Both the position numbers and the translations under genes were made by a program. Below, in pieces: positions 16,705 to 23,686 of a stretch of DNA of 64,000 nucleotides. The DNA is taken from positions 186,001 to 250,000 of the forward strand of contig JADJIB010000002.1 of assembly GCA_016707175.1 (NCBI GenBank). Reading direction: 5' to 3'. How positions within the stretch are numbered: the first letter of the stretch is position 1; each line of letters starts with the position of its first letter. The DNA comes from Candidatus Phosphoribacter hodrii (GTDB taxonomy: Bacteria > Actinomycetota > Actinomycetes > Actinomycetales > Dermatophilaceae). Below the pieces are notes generated by a model that worked only from the letters and a program-made list of their open reading frames with translations, was not told where the DNA came from and ran no database searches.

Positions 16705-18042
16705 ATGGGGGAGTTCCCGGGGGTTGGGGGGCGGCGGGGGGGGGCAGCCCAGACAGGACTCCTGGGCCATCCCGGCGGCCAGCGTCGTGCCGTCGACCTC
16801 GTCGATGAGCAGGAACGCCCCGGTGTGCCGCAGTCGCCGGTAGTCGTCCAGCGCCACGGGCTCGGCCAGTCGCACCGTCACCCGGCCGATGGCATTGAGC
16901 CCCAACGAATCACCCGTCGGGAGGTGGGTCATCGTCGTGATGTCCAACTCGTCGTCGATCGACTCGACGATGCCGCGGACGGTCCGGGTGCCGACCCTGG
17001 CGAGAACCCGGTCACGCACCCGCAGCGGCCGGTCGGAGAGGACCGCGACGGGCCCGGAGAGGGCGCGGCATACCGTGGGCTCGTCCTGCGGCGAAGCGAT
17101 GAGGTCCCCGCGGGCAACGTCGATGTCGTCGGCCAAGCGAAGGGTCACCGAGCGGGGCGCGGCCGCCTCGGCCACGGACACGACCTGACCGTCAACGGCA
17201 GGCAGGTCGACGCCGACCACCCGCGAGCGACGCCCGGAGGGGTGGATGACGACCTCGTCGCCCACGCGGACGACCCCTGAAGTGAGCCGACCGGCATACC
17301 CCCGGTAGTCGGGATGCGCCGGGGTCCGCGGCCGGATCACCAACTGGACCGGCAGGCGGAAGGGCTGCTCGCTCGGGTCTGAACCGACCGGGACCTCTTC
17401 GAGGTGCTGCAGGAGGGTCGGACCGGCATACCAGGGCGTGTGCTCCGAGCGGTCGACCACGTTGTCGCCCAGCAGCGCCGAGACCGGGATGGCGGTGACG
17501 TCCGAGATGCCGAACTCCCTTGCCAAGGTGGTGAATTCGTCGGCAATCCGGTGGTAGACCGACGGGTCCCAACCGACGAGGTCCATCTTGTTGACGGCCA
17601 GCACGACGTGCCGCACACCGAGCAGCCCCGTGACCGCGAGGTGCCGGCGGGTCTGTTCGAGGATGCCGTGCCGAGCATCGGTGAGGATGAGCGCAAGCTC
17701 TGCGGTCGACGCCCCGGTGACCATGTTCCGGGTGTACTCCACGTGCCCGGGCGTGTCGGCGAGGATGTAGGAGCGGGTGGCGGTCGAGAAGTAGCGGTAG
17801 GCCACGTCGATGGTGATGCCTTGCTCCCGCTCGGCGCGCAGGCCGTCGGTGAGCAGAGCGAGGTCGGTGGCCTCCAGGCCCCGGTCGCGGCTCACCCGCT
17901 CGACAGCGGCGAGTTGGTCGGCGAGGACCGACTTGGTGTCGTGCAGGAGCCGACCGACAAGGGTGGACTTGCCGTCGTCGACGCTTCCCGCCGTGGCGAA
18001 GCGCAGCAACTCGTGCGGCACGGCCTCGATGGTGGCAGTCAT
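15616..18042 (-). CDS. cysN: Sulfate adenylyltransferase subunit 1 (CysN), frame continuous with the binding lipoprotein
   Basis: The first ~425 of 808 residues are CysN, the GTPase subunit that drives ATP sulfurylase. They carry P-loop GSVDDGKST (19-27), DTPGH (96-100) and NKMD (151-154), then the EF-Tu-like beta-barrel domains ending at about LIDEVDGTTLAAGM. The frame then passes a Cys-Leu-Gly-Cys-Pro6 stretch encoded by a C-rich tract (9-base run at 16736-16744) straight into the lipoprotein. A real fusion is unlikely because it would bury a signal peptide. A lost stop, a homopolymer length error, or coupling at the internal GTG are likelier. CysN shares one base with the end of cysD (TGATG). 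Confidence 0.85.
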   Translation of the reverse strand: MTATIEAVPHELLRFATAGSVDDGKSTLVGRLLHDTKSVLADQLAAVERVSRDRGLEATDLALLTDGLRAEREQGITIDVAYRYFSTATRSYILADTPGHVEYTRNMVTGASTAELALILTDARHGILEQTRRHLAVTGLLGVRHVVLAVNKMDLVGWDPSVYHRIADEFTTLAREFGISDVTAIPVSALLGDNVVDRSEHTPWYAGPTLLQHLEEVPVGSDPSEQPFRLPVQLVIRPRTPAHPDYRGYAGRLTSGVVRVGDEVVIHPSGRRSRVVGVDLPAVDGQVVSVAEAAAPRSVTLRLADDIDVARGDLIASPQDEPTVCRALSGPVAVLSDRPLRVRDRVLARVGTRTVRGIVESIDDELDITTMTHLPTGDSLGLNAIGRVTVRLAEPVALDDYRRLRHTGAFLLIDEVDGTTLAAGMAQESCLGCPPPPPPNPRELPHVSTLPRPSRVRVALSLLALLATSVVSACSSSSQAASTGGASTSAASTLRLGYFANLTHATAVLGVKDGHFAKALGTTTLQTQVFNAGPAAVEALLAGAIDAAYVGPSPAINAYTKSGGAAIRIVAGGTSGGASFVVKPGLTETTLAGKTFASPQLGGTQDVALRSWLAAHGYKTSVSGGGDVMVAPQDNSQTLSLFKAGSIDGAWLPEPWATRLRLEAGATTLVDETTLWPQGRFVTTNLIVSTTFLQAHPDQVKALLQGAVAADAAIAADPSGSRDKVGAAITALTSAKISPALLQEAWTHLTITPDPIASSLQTSAQAAVTVGISKSVPDLKGIYDLTLLNQVLTAAGRPTVSAGGLGKE

Positions 18043-19031
18043 CAGAAGTACCCCTCCTTCTTGCGGTCCTCCATGGCGGCCTCGGACAACCTGTCGTCGG
18101 CCCGGGTCGCACCGCGCTCGGTGAGCCGTGAGCCGGCCACCTCAAGAACGACGTCGGCCACGGTGAGCGCGTCGGAATCGACGGCTCCGGTGCAACTCAT
18201 GTCCCCGACGGTCCGGTAACGCACGGTGCGCACCTCGGGCGTTTCGCCCGCCCGCGGGCCACCCCACTCCCCGGCGGTCAACCACATCCCGTCACGGAGG
18301 AAGACCTCGCGCTCGTGGGCGTAGTAGAGGTCGGGCAGCTCGATGCGCTCGCGCTCGACATACCGCCACACGTCCACCTCGGTCCAGTTCGACAGCGGGA
18401 ACACGCGCACGTGCTCCCCCGGCGCGTGGCGACCGTTGTAGAGGTCCCACAACTCCGGCCGCTGCCGACGCGGGTCCCACGCGCCGAAGGCGTCGCGGAT
18501 CGAGAAGACCCGCTCCTTGGCGCGCGCCTTCTCCTCGTCGCGCCGCCCGCCGCCGAGCACGGCGTCGAAGCGGTTCCCGGAGATGGCGTCCAGCAGCGGC
18601 ACGGTCTGCAGGGGGTTGCGCGTCCCGTCGGGGCGCTCGCGCAGTCGTCCGTCGTCGATGTAGTCCTGCACGGACGCCACGACCAGGCGCACGCCCAGCC
18701 GCGCGACGGTCGCGTCGCGATAGTCGAGGAGCTCAGGGAAGTTGTGCCCCGTGTCGACGTGCAGCAGCGCGAACGGCAGCGGCGACGGCGCGAAGGCCTT
18801 CACGGCGAGGTGCAGCATGACGACCGAGTCCTTGCCGCCGGAGAAGAGGATCACCGGCCGCTCGAACTGCCCGGCCACCTCCCGCACGACGTGGATCGCC
18901 TCGGCCTCGAGGTGGTCCAGATGGTCCAGCCGGTATGCCGCGCGCCCGGCACTCGGGCGCGCCGTCGCCTCGGCGGGTGTCTCAACTGCAGGGGACGTCC
19001 CCACCACGGCGGTCACTGGTGCAACCCGCAT
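18042..19031 (-). CDS. cysD: Sulfate adenylyltransferase subunit 2
   Basis: The 329-residue catalytic subunit of ATP sulfurylase makes APS from sulfate and ATP. The PP-loop SGGKDS is at about residue 64. GGGRRDEEKARAKERVFS and FPLSNWTEVDVWRYV are family hallmarks, and the protein ends in the usual RKKEGYF. The first 30 residues are a non-conserved leader. It overlaps cysH by 19 bases upstream and touches cysN downstream. No cysC (APS kinase) is in the operon, which fits direct APS reduction by CysH. Confidence 0.95.
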   Translation of the reverse strand: MRVAPVTAVVGTSPAVETPAEATARPSAGRAAYRLDHLDHLEAEAIHVVREVAGQFERPVILFSGGKDSVVMLHLAVKAFAPSPLPFALLHVDTGHNFPELLDYRDATVARLGVRLVVASVQDYIDDGRLRERPDGTRNPLQTVPLLDAISGNRFDAVLGGGRRDEEKARAKERVFSIRDAFGAWDPRRQRPELWDLYNGRHAPGEHVRVFPLSNWTEVDVWRYVERERIELPDLYYAHEREVFLRDGMWLTAGEWGGPRAGETPEVRTVRYRTVGDMSCTGAVDSDALTVADVVLEVAGSRLTERGATRADDRLSEAAMEDRKKEGYF

Positions 19032-19747
19032 TCGGTCTTGGCGCGGCCGGACCAGCGACCGGCTCGAGGGTCTTCACCCTCGGCCACCGGCCGGGTGCAC
19101 GGCTCGCACCCGATGGAGGCATAGCCATCCAGGCGCAAGGGGTTCTCCATGACGGATTCCTCTCGGGTGTAACGGTCGACGTCGGCAGCCGTCCAGGCGG
19201 CCAGCGGGTTGAGCTTCACCAGGTCGCGCCGGGCATCCCAGCCGACGAGGGCGATGTCGGTGCGGGTCGGGGCGTCCTCGCGGCGCATCCCCGTGACCCA
19301 GGCCTGTAGCCCTCCGAGTGCCCGTTCCAGCGGCTCAACCTTGCGGATGGCGCAGCACGCGTCGGGGTCGCGCTCGAAGAGCCGGTCGCCATGTCGCTCG
19401 GCCTGCTCGGCAATGGTGAGCAGCGGCAGCACGGTGCGCAGCCGCACCTCGCCGGTCGCGGCATACGCGTCGCGCGTGCCGAGCGTCTCCGCGAAGTGGT
19501 AGCCGGTGTCGATGAAGAACACATCGGTCCCGGGGACGGTCCGCCCGACGAGGTGCACCAGCACTTCGTCGCCCATCGACGACGCGACGCTCAGGCGGTC
19601 GCCAAAGATCAGGCGGGCCCAGCGCAGGGCCACACGAGCGGCCTCGACGCGATCCTCGTATGCCGGTCCGTCGCCGTCCCCGACCAGCGCAGCACCCTCG
19701 TGGGCGAGTTCGCGCAGGTCGGTCACCGACCGGGTCGCGGCGCTCAT
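19013..19747 (-). CDS. cysH: Adenylyl-sulfate (APS) reductase
   Basis: The 244-residue enzyme reduces APS to sulfite. It has the PP-loop region around SSMGDEVLVHL, and the four [4Fe-4S] cysteines typical of APS rather than PAPS reductases: CC in DPDACCAIRK and CEPC in SIGCEPCTRP. The catalytic ECGLH is at the C-terminus. The ATG at 19747 has AGGAG upstream and overlaps the preceding small gene as ATGA; the longer frame to 19849 is discarded. The missing cysC and the iron-sulfur cysteines agree with APS as substrate. Confidence 0.93.
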   Translation of the reverse strand: MSAATRSVTDLRELAHEGAALVGDGDGPAYEDRVEAARVALRWARLIFGDRLSVASSMGDEVLVHLVGRTVPGTDVFFIDTGYHFAETLGTRDAYAATGEVRLRTVLPLLTIAEQAERHGDRLFERDPDACCAIRKVEPLERALGGLQAWVTGMRREDAPTRTDIALVGWDARRDLVKLNPLAAWTAADVDRYTREESVMENPLRLDGYASIGCEPCTRPVAEGEDPRAGRWSGRAKTECGLHQ

Positions 19748-19878
19748 CGCCCGCTCCTGCGAATGGTGACGCTGAAGACCGAGGCGCAGGCACGGCATAC
19801 CCACGACTGCTCGTCGGTCTCGTCGGGGCGCAGGTCCTGCTCTCCGCACACGGGGCAGAAGTAGGGGGTGCCGCTCAT
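19744..19878 (-). CDS. Small zinc-ribbon-like protein in the sulfur operon
   Basis: A 44-residue protein carrying two C-x2-C pairs (FCPVCGEQ and WVCRACASV) about 20 residues apart, the pattern of a rubredoxin-like or zinc-ribbon knuckle. ATGA overlaps at both ends tie it to the sulfite reductase gene before it and to cysH after it, so it is very probably translated. As I recall, Streptomyces also carries a tiny gene at this place between sulfite reductase and cysH, which would suggest a conserved role. The function is unknown: a metal or electron shuttle for either enzyme is a guess. Confidence 0.75.
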   Translation of the reverse strand: MSGTPYFCPVCGEQDLRPDETDEQSWVCRACASVFSVTIRRSGR

Positions 19879-21539
19879 CGGAGGGCCTCCTCGTCGGCGC
19901 GGTGGGCCCATTCGGCGAAGGACTCGCCGGGGGCCTGGTCGGTGCGGAAGCGGGTGACGACGCGCTCGACGTAATCGACGAGGTCGTCCGCCTCCACCCG
20001 CAGGGCGCGGGTCTTGCGGGCCAGCCGGGCGTTGCCGCCGAGGGCGCCCCCGAGGTGGACCTGGAAGCCCTCCACGGTCTCCCCCGAGGCCCCCGTCATG
20101 ACCAGCCCCTTGAGGCCGATGTCGGCGACCTGGAAACGGGCACACGAGTTGGGGCAGCCGTTGACGTGAATGGTCACGGGGGCGTCGAGGTCGGGGATCC
20201 GACGTTCGAGCTCCTCGACGGCCGATCGGGCGCGGGCCTTGGTCTCGACCAGCGCAAGTTTGCAGAACTCGATCCCGGTGCAGGCCAGGACTCCGCGGCG
20301 CCACTCGCTGGGGTTGGCGGGCAGACCGAGGGCGTCGAGCTCGGCGACGAGCGTCGCCACCTCGGCTTCGGGGACGTCGAGGACGAGCAACTTCTGGTGG
20401 GCCGTCAGGCGGATCCGGCCGGAGCCGTGCCTGGCGGCGAGGTCGGCGACCGCGGTGAGGGTCGTGCCGGAGACGCGCCCGCCGATCGGAGCCACGCCGA
20501 CCCAGAAGCGGCCATCCACCTGGGGGTGGACGCCGAGGTGGTCACGACGGCGTTCGGGGTCCTCCACGGGAGCCGGTCCGTCGAGGAGTCGCCGTCCGAG
20601 GTATTCGGTCTCGAGGACCTCACGGAAGCGTTCGGCTCCCCAGTCGGAGACGAGGAACTTCAACCGGGCCCGGTTGCGCAGGCGCCGATAGCCGTAGTCA
20701 CGGAAGATGCCCACGACCCCCGCCCAGACCGCTGGCACGTCCTCGATCGGCACCCACGCGCCCAGGCGCTGGGCGAAGATCGGGTTGGTCGACAGGCCGC
20801 CGCCGACCCAGACGTCGAAGCCGGGGCCGTGCTCGGGGTGGACCACGCCGACGAACGACACGTCGTTGGCCTCGTGGGCGACGTCGAGGCTCGGCGAGCC
20901 GGACACCGCGGTCTTGAACTTGCGCGGCAGGTTGGAGAACTCCGGCGAGAGGAGGTAGCGGTCGAGGATCTCTTGGATGGCGGGAGTGCCGTCGATGATC
21001 TCGTGGACGTCGATGCCCGCCACCGGGGAGCCGAGGATCACCCGCGGAACGTCGCCGCACGCCTGAGCACTGTTGAGCCCCACGGCCTCGATCCGCCGCC
21101 AGATCTCCGGGACGTCCTCGACGCGGATCCAGTGCAACTGGATGTTCTGTCGGTCGCTGATATCGGCGGTGTCGCGGGCGAACTCGGTGGAGATGCCGGC
21201 GATGGTGCGCAGTTGGACCTCGGACAGGGCACCGCCGTCAGATCGGATCCGCAGCATGAAGTAGGAGTCGTCCAACTCGTCGGCGCTGAGCTTGGCCGTC
21301 TGCCCGCCGTCGATGCCGGGACGGCGCTGCGTGTAGAGCCCCCACCAACGCATCCGGCCGCGCAGGTCGTCCACGGGGATCGACCCGAAGCCCTCGCGGG
21401 AGAAGATCGTCTCGATCCGCTGCCGGACGTTGAGGCCGTCGTCCTCGAGCTTGAAGCGCTCGTTGTCGTTGAGCGGCGTCCGGTCGCCGTCGGCCCAGGC
21501 CCCAGTGGCGCGGGCGGCGGTCGTGAGGGGTGTGGACAT
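19875..21539 (-). CDS. sir: Ferredoxin-type sulfite reductase (nitrite/sulfite reductase family)
   Basis: The 554-residue siroheme enzyme reduces sulfite to sulfide with six electrons from ferredoxin. The cluster and siroheme ligands are ACTGIEFCKLAL (C-x5-C) and NGCPNSCARF (C-x3-C). The N-terminal ferrodoxin-like repeat RGRMRWWGLYTQRRPG and the matching HPQVDGRFWVGV half are typical of the SirA/NirA group. Nitrite reductase is the alternative, but the sulfur operon makes sulfite the likely substrate. It is the first large gene, preceded by a leader peptide and a palindrome. Confidence 0.93.
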   Translation of the reverse strand: MSTPLTTAARATGAWADGDRTPLNDNERFKLEDDGLNVRQRIETIFSREGFGSIPVDDLRGRMRWWGLYTQRRPGIDGGQTAKLSADELDDSYFMLRIRSDGGALSEVQLRTIAGISTEFARDTADISDRQNIQLHWIRVEDVPEIWRRIEAVGLNSAQACGDVPRVILGSPVAGIDVHEIIDGTPAIQEILDRYLLSPEFSNLPRKFKTAVSGSPSLDVAHEANDVSFVGVVHPEHGPGFDVWVGGGLSTNPIFAQRLGAWVPIEDVPAVWAGVVGIFRDYGYRRLRNRARLKFLVSDWGAERFREVLETEYLGRRLLDGPAPVEDPERRRDHLGVHPQVDGRFWVGVAPIGGRVSGTTLTAVADLAARHGSGRIRLTAHQKLLVLDVPEAEVATLVAELDALGLPANPSEWRRGVLACTGIEFCKLALVETKARARSAVEELERRIPDLDAPVTIHVNGCPNSCARFQVADIGLKGLVMTGASGETVEGFQVHLGGALGGNARLARKTRALRVEADDLVDYVERVVTRFRTDQAPGESFAEWAHRADEEALR

Positions 21540-21725
21540 GCGTCAGTGATCCCGTCGGGTGGGAGGAGAAAGGGTTCCGGCACGCCTGCGTGCCAGCGCC
21601 GGTGGCCATGACGGCTCGGCAGGTGGGCCAGGTGGGCGTCGGCCGGCAAGGGGTATGCCGCGGCGGCGCGTCTGGCGGATCAGTCCGGTATGCAGGCCCT
21701 ACCTGGCAGACAGCGACTCGGAGAG

Positions 21726-21842
21726 TCAGCCGCGCCGGAGGGCCAAGGGCATGTCGGAGGCGAGCCGGCACCGTCGACATCCGGCGCTGGCGACCCGAAG
21801 AAGGTCGACATGGCGTCGGGAGACGAGGCGTGCACCGCTCAT
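21726..21842 (-). CDS. Putative leader peptide (38 residues) upstream of the sulfur operon
   Basis: The ATG at 21842 opens a 38-codon frame that ends 186 bases before sir. Its sequence contains LVSRRHVDLLRVASAGCRRC, which I recognise as the pattern of actinobacterial 'putative leader peptides' found before sulfur and cysteine genes. Two cysteine codons sit in the middle. Such leaders are thought to sense cysteine supply through ribosome stalling; I infer the same here. The GGAG upstream is too close to the ATG to be a normal ribosome-binding site, so initiation is uncertain. Confidence 0.6.
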   Translation of the reverse strand: MSGARLVSRRHVDLLRVASAGCRRCRLASDMPLALRRG

Positions 21843-21874
21843 GACTCCATGATGGGGCACTCACCCCTCATTTG

Positions 21875-21891
21875 CATAATGGTCCATTATG
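21875..21891. promoter_or_regulatory. Perfect palindrome at the likely promoter of the sulfur operon
   Basis: CATAATGG-T-CCATTATG is a 17-base inverted repeat with 8-base arms inside an AT-rich pocket (about 21850-21930) that contrasts with the GC-rich surroundings. Read on the minus strand, CATAAT (21891-21886) matches the -10 consensus at 5 of 6 positions, so a repressor bound here would block the promoter. The rest of the 443-base gap between sir and hipA holds the leader peptide and one octamer copy; I see no other gene in it. Confidence 0.55.
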
Positions 21892-21982
21892 TGAACTCAA
21901 GCGTTTGGTTATTCACATGGGACAGCTTCGAACGGCCGCTAGCGCAGGCTAGGCGAAGGCTCGTGAAGGTCACCCCTTGCCA

Positions 21983-23245
21983 TCACGGGTGGGGGCGCGC
22001 GGAGTGCGCCTCGAATGCCCACGACATCTTCGAGACTTCCTGCCCGGAAAGGCCATACTGGCGGGCGACCGTGGCCCACTGCGAGACGACCGCCTGAACA
22101 TGTACGACGACGTCGTTGGCCGCCTCAGCACCGAGGCGGAAGTAGTCCGCGACAGAGAGCGCAAGCGAGATGCTCGCCGTGTCATCGGCGAGGTCGATGG
22201 CCGTGCTCAGATGTTTGGGTCCCGGTTCGGGGTTCGGGTTGACGTCGAACGCTGGAGACAACCGCCAGGCGTCGCCGCCCGCGTGGAGGAACCCGTGGTT
22301 GCGCAGGTGGTCGTCGGTGTTGGAGATGAGGATGGAGAAGACGATGCGGCGCCAGAGCTGGTGCAGGTCCGTCGTAGCCTTCGACGAGCGCATCTCGATG
22401 GCTTCGGCCATCTCCAGGTAGCTGCCCTGCTCTCCATCGGTGGACCGCAGCATCGACATCGCGCTCACGTAGCCGACCCGGCCGGTGGCTCCGCCGTCGG
22501 CATCGCGGGTCCGGTCGAACCGGTCCACGATGAGAACGCTGCGGTCCGCGAGGTTCAGCAGAGTACTGGCCGGAACGGTGATCCCGGCCCGGGCGGCAAG
22601 TTCCAGCGCGACCTTCTCCCACGCCATGACGTTCCACGTGTCGTGCGCCGCGCTGGGGAACTTGGCGATGGCGAGGGTGCCGTCGGCGCCGCGAACGTGC
22701 GCTTTGGGCCGCGCCCCGCCCAGAGAGCTGCCGACGCGGATGAGGCGCCGAAGGTCTGGCAGGTCGGCTGAGTCCGCCTCGGCTCGTGCGGCGAGGGTGA
22801 GCAGCTCAGGGAGGTCGGTCAGTGCAGGCACGCCACGGTCCCCCACCGCCTCGAACGGTCCGTCACCACGGCGGAAGCGCAGGGCGCCCTGCCGCAGGTC
22901 GTCGCGGACCCCGAGGAGGTAGTCGACCTCACCGAGGCTGCGCGGTTCGCGGCCTGCGGCTCGAGCCTGGGCGGCCTCACACCGTTTGACCAGAGTCCGG
23001 CCCCATCGGTCCGGGGCGCAGTCCGTGAACGCGCCGAACATCGGATGCCCCAGGGTGCTCTGGTGAGCCCCGGCCTTGAGTGGCAGTCCCGGCTCCAGGG
23101 AGTAAGCGCGCGGGTTCGCGATGTACTCGTCCACGTAGGTGAAGCTGGCACTCTCGGTGGCGCCACCGCGGCGGCGGTGCGGGTACAGCGTGCCCGCGCG
23201 CACGTCGACGCCCTCGATGGACACCCAGACCTCGACAGCGCTCAC
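21983..23245 (-). CDS. hipA: HipA-family serine/threonine kinase toxin
   Basis: A 420-residue HipA-like kinase. The N-subdomain couplet (GTLYPHRRRGGATESASFTY) is followed by the Gly-rich, autophosphorylated-serine loop SSLGGARPK (173-181), the catalytic NTDDHLRNHGFL (309-320) and the metal-binding aspartate in AFDVNP (Asp334). All key residues are present, so it is probably active. The GTG at 23245 overlaps the hipB stop as GTGA; the frame further upstream lies inside hipB and is discarded. The classic HipA target is glutamyl-tRNA synthetase; the target here is unknown. The gene lacks the iterated octamer, suggesting recent arrival. Confidence 0.92.
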   Translation of the reverse strand: MSAVEVWVSIEGVDVRAGTLYPHRRRGGATESASFTYVDEYIANPRAYSLEPGLPLKAGAHQSTLGHPMFGAFTDCAPDRWGRTLVKRCEAAQARAAGREPRSLGEVDYLLGVRDDLRQGALRFRRGDGPFEAVGDRGVPALTDLPELLTLAARAEADSADLPDLRRLIRVGSSLGGARPKAHVRGADGTLAIAKFPSAAHDTWNVMAWEKVALELAARAGITVPASTLLNLADRSVLIVDRFDRTRDADGGATGRVGYVSAMSMLRSTDGEQGSYLEMAEAIEMRSSKATTDLHQLWRRIVFSILISNTDDHLRNHGFLHAGGDAWRLSPAFDVNPNPEPGPKHLSTAIDLADDTASISLALSVADYFRLGAEAANDVVVHVQAVVSQWATVARQYGLSGQEVSKMSWAFEAHSARPHP

Positions 23246-23565
23246 CTGCTTACTCCGCGCGCCCGCACCCTGGTGGGGAGCTTCTCTTCGGCACGGAGGC
23301 GACCCACGTCGGTGGCGTACGGGTCGAGGGCCTTGGTGAGCAGTTCCAGCACACCCAGCGCGCGAGCCACCCGCAGCAGGTTCTCCACGGAAGCTCCCTG
23401 TCCGCCTTCCAGGCGCAGGACGGTGCTCCGGCTGACGCCGGCGCGGTCCGCGACCTGCTCGGCCGTCAGGTGGCGCAACTTGCGCCATGTGGTCAGGTCC
23501 CTGCCCAGCCCGTCCAGCGCGCGCGCTACCGCCACAGGGGTGCGCCCAGTCGTCGCGGCAGTCAT
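23242..23565 (-). CDS. hipB: HipB-like antitoxin, XRE-family DNA-binding protein
   Basis: The 107-residue protein has a helix-turn-helix at about residues 29-70 (LRHLTAEQVADRAGVSRSTVLRLEGG) and a basic tail. It sits directly before hipA with a 4-base overlap, the standard antitoxin-toxin order. By analogy with HipB it should bind HipA and repress the pair through the operator palindrome just upstream. AAGGG about 6 bases before the ATG serves as the ribosome-binding site. Confidence 0.88.
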   Translation of the reverse strand: MTAATTGRTPVAVARALDGLGRDLTTWRKLRHLTAEQVADRAGVSRSTVLRLEGGQGASVENLLRVARALGVLELLTKALDPYATDVGRLRAEEKLPTRVRARGVSR

Positions 23566-23581
23566 ATGTGCCCTTAAGTTT

Positions 23582-23620
23582 CAGATCTGTTGCTTTAACA
23601 CGCTTAGCGTAGCAAATCTG
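23582..23620. promoter_or_regulatory. Nested palindromes upstream of hipBA (likely HipB operator)
   Basis: An inner palindrome ACGCT-T-AGCGT (23600-23610) lies between TTGCT and AGCAA arms, and these lie between CAGAT and ATCTG arms, all in the AT-rich hipB promoter region. The layered symmetry suits cooperative binding of a HipB dimer or HipAB complex. Inferred; no binding data are available. Confidence 0.5.
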
Positions 23621-23686
23621 AGCTCCGAAAGACGCCGCCCTGCGCAAGGCACCACGCTGGCGGGGTTGCCCGGATAAGGAGACCCG

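Noticed and set aside
19902..21611. 569-codon plus-strand frame opposite sulfite reductase
   Set aside because: The minus-strand sulfite reductase has all cofactor motifs; this frame has none.
23246..23647. N-terminal extension of HipA
   Set aside because: It lies inside hipB in another frame; the GTG overlapping the hipB stop gives a normal HipA.
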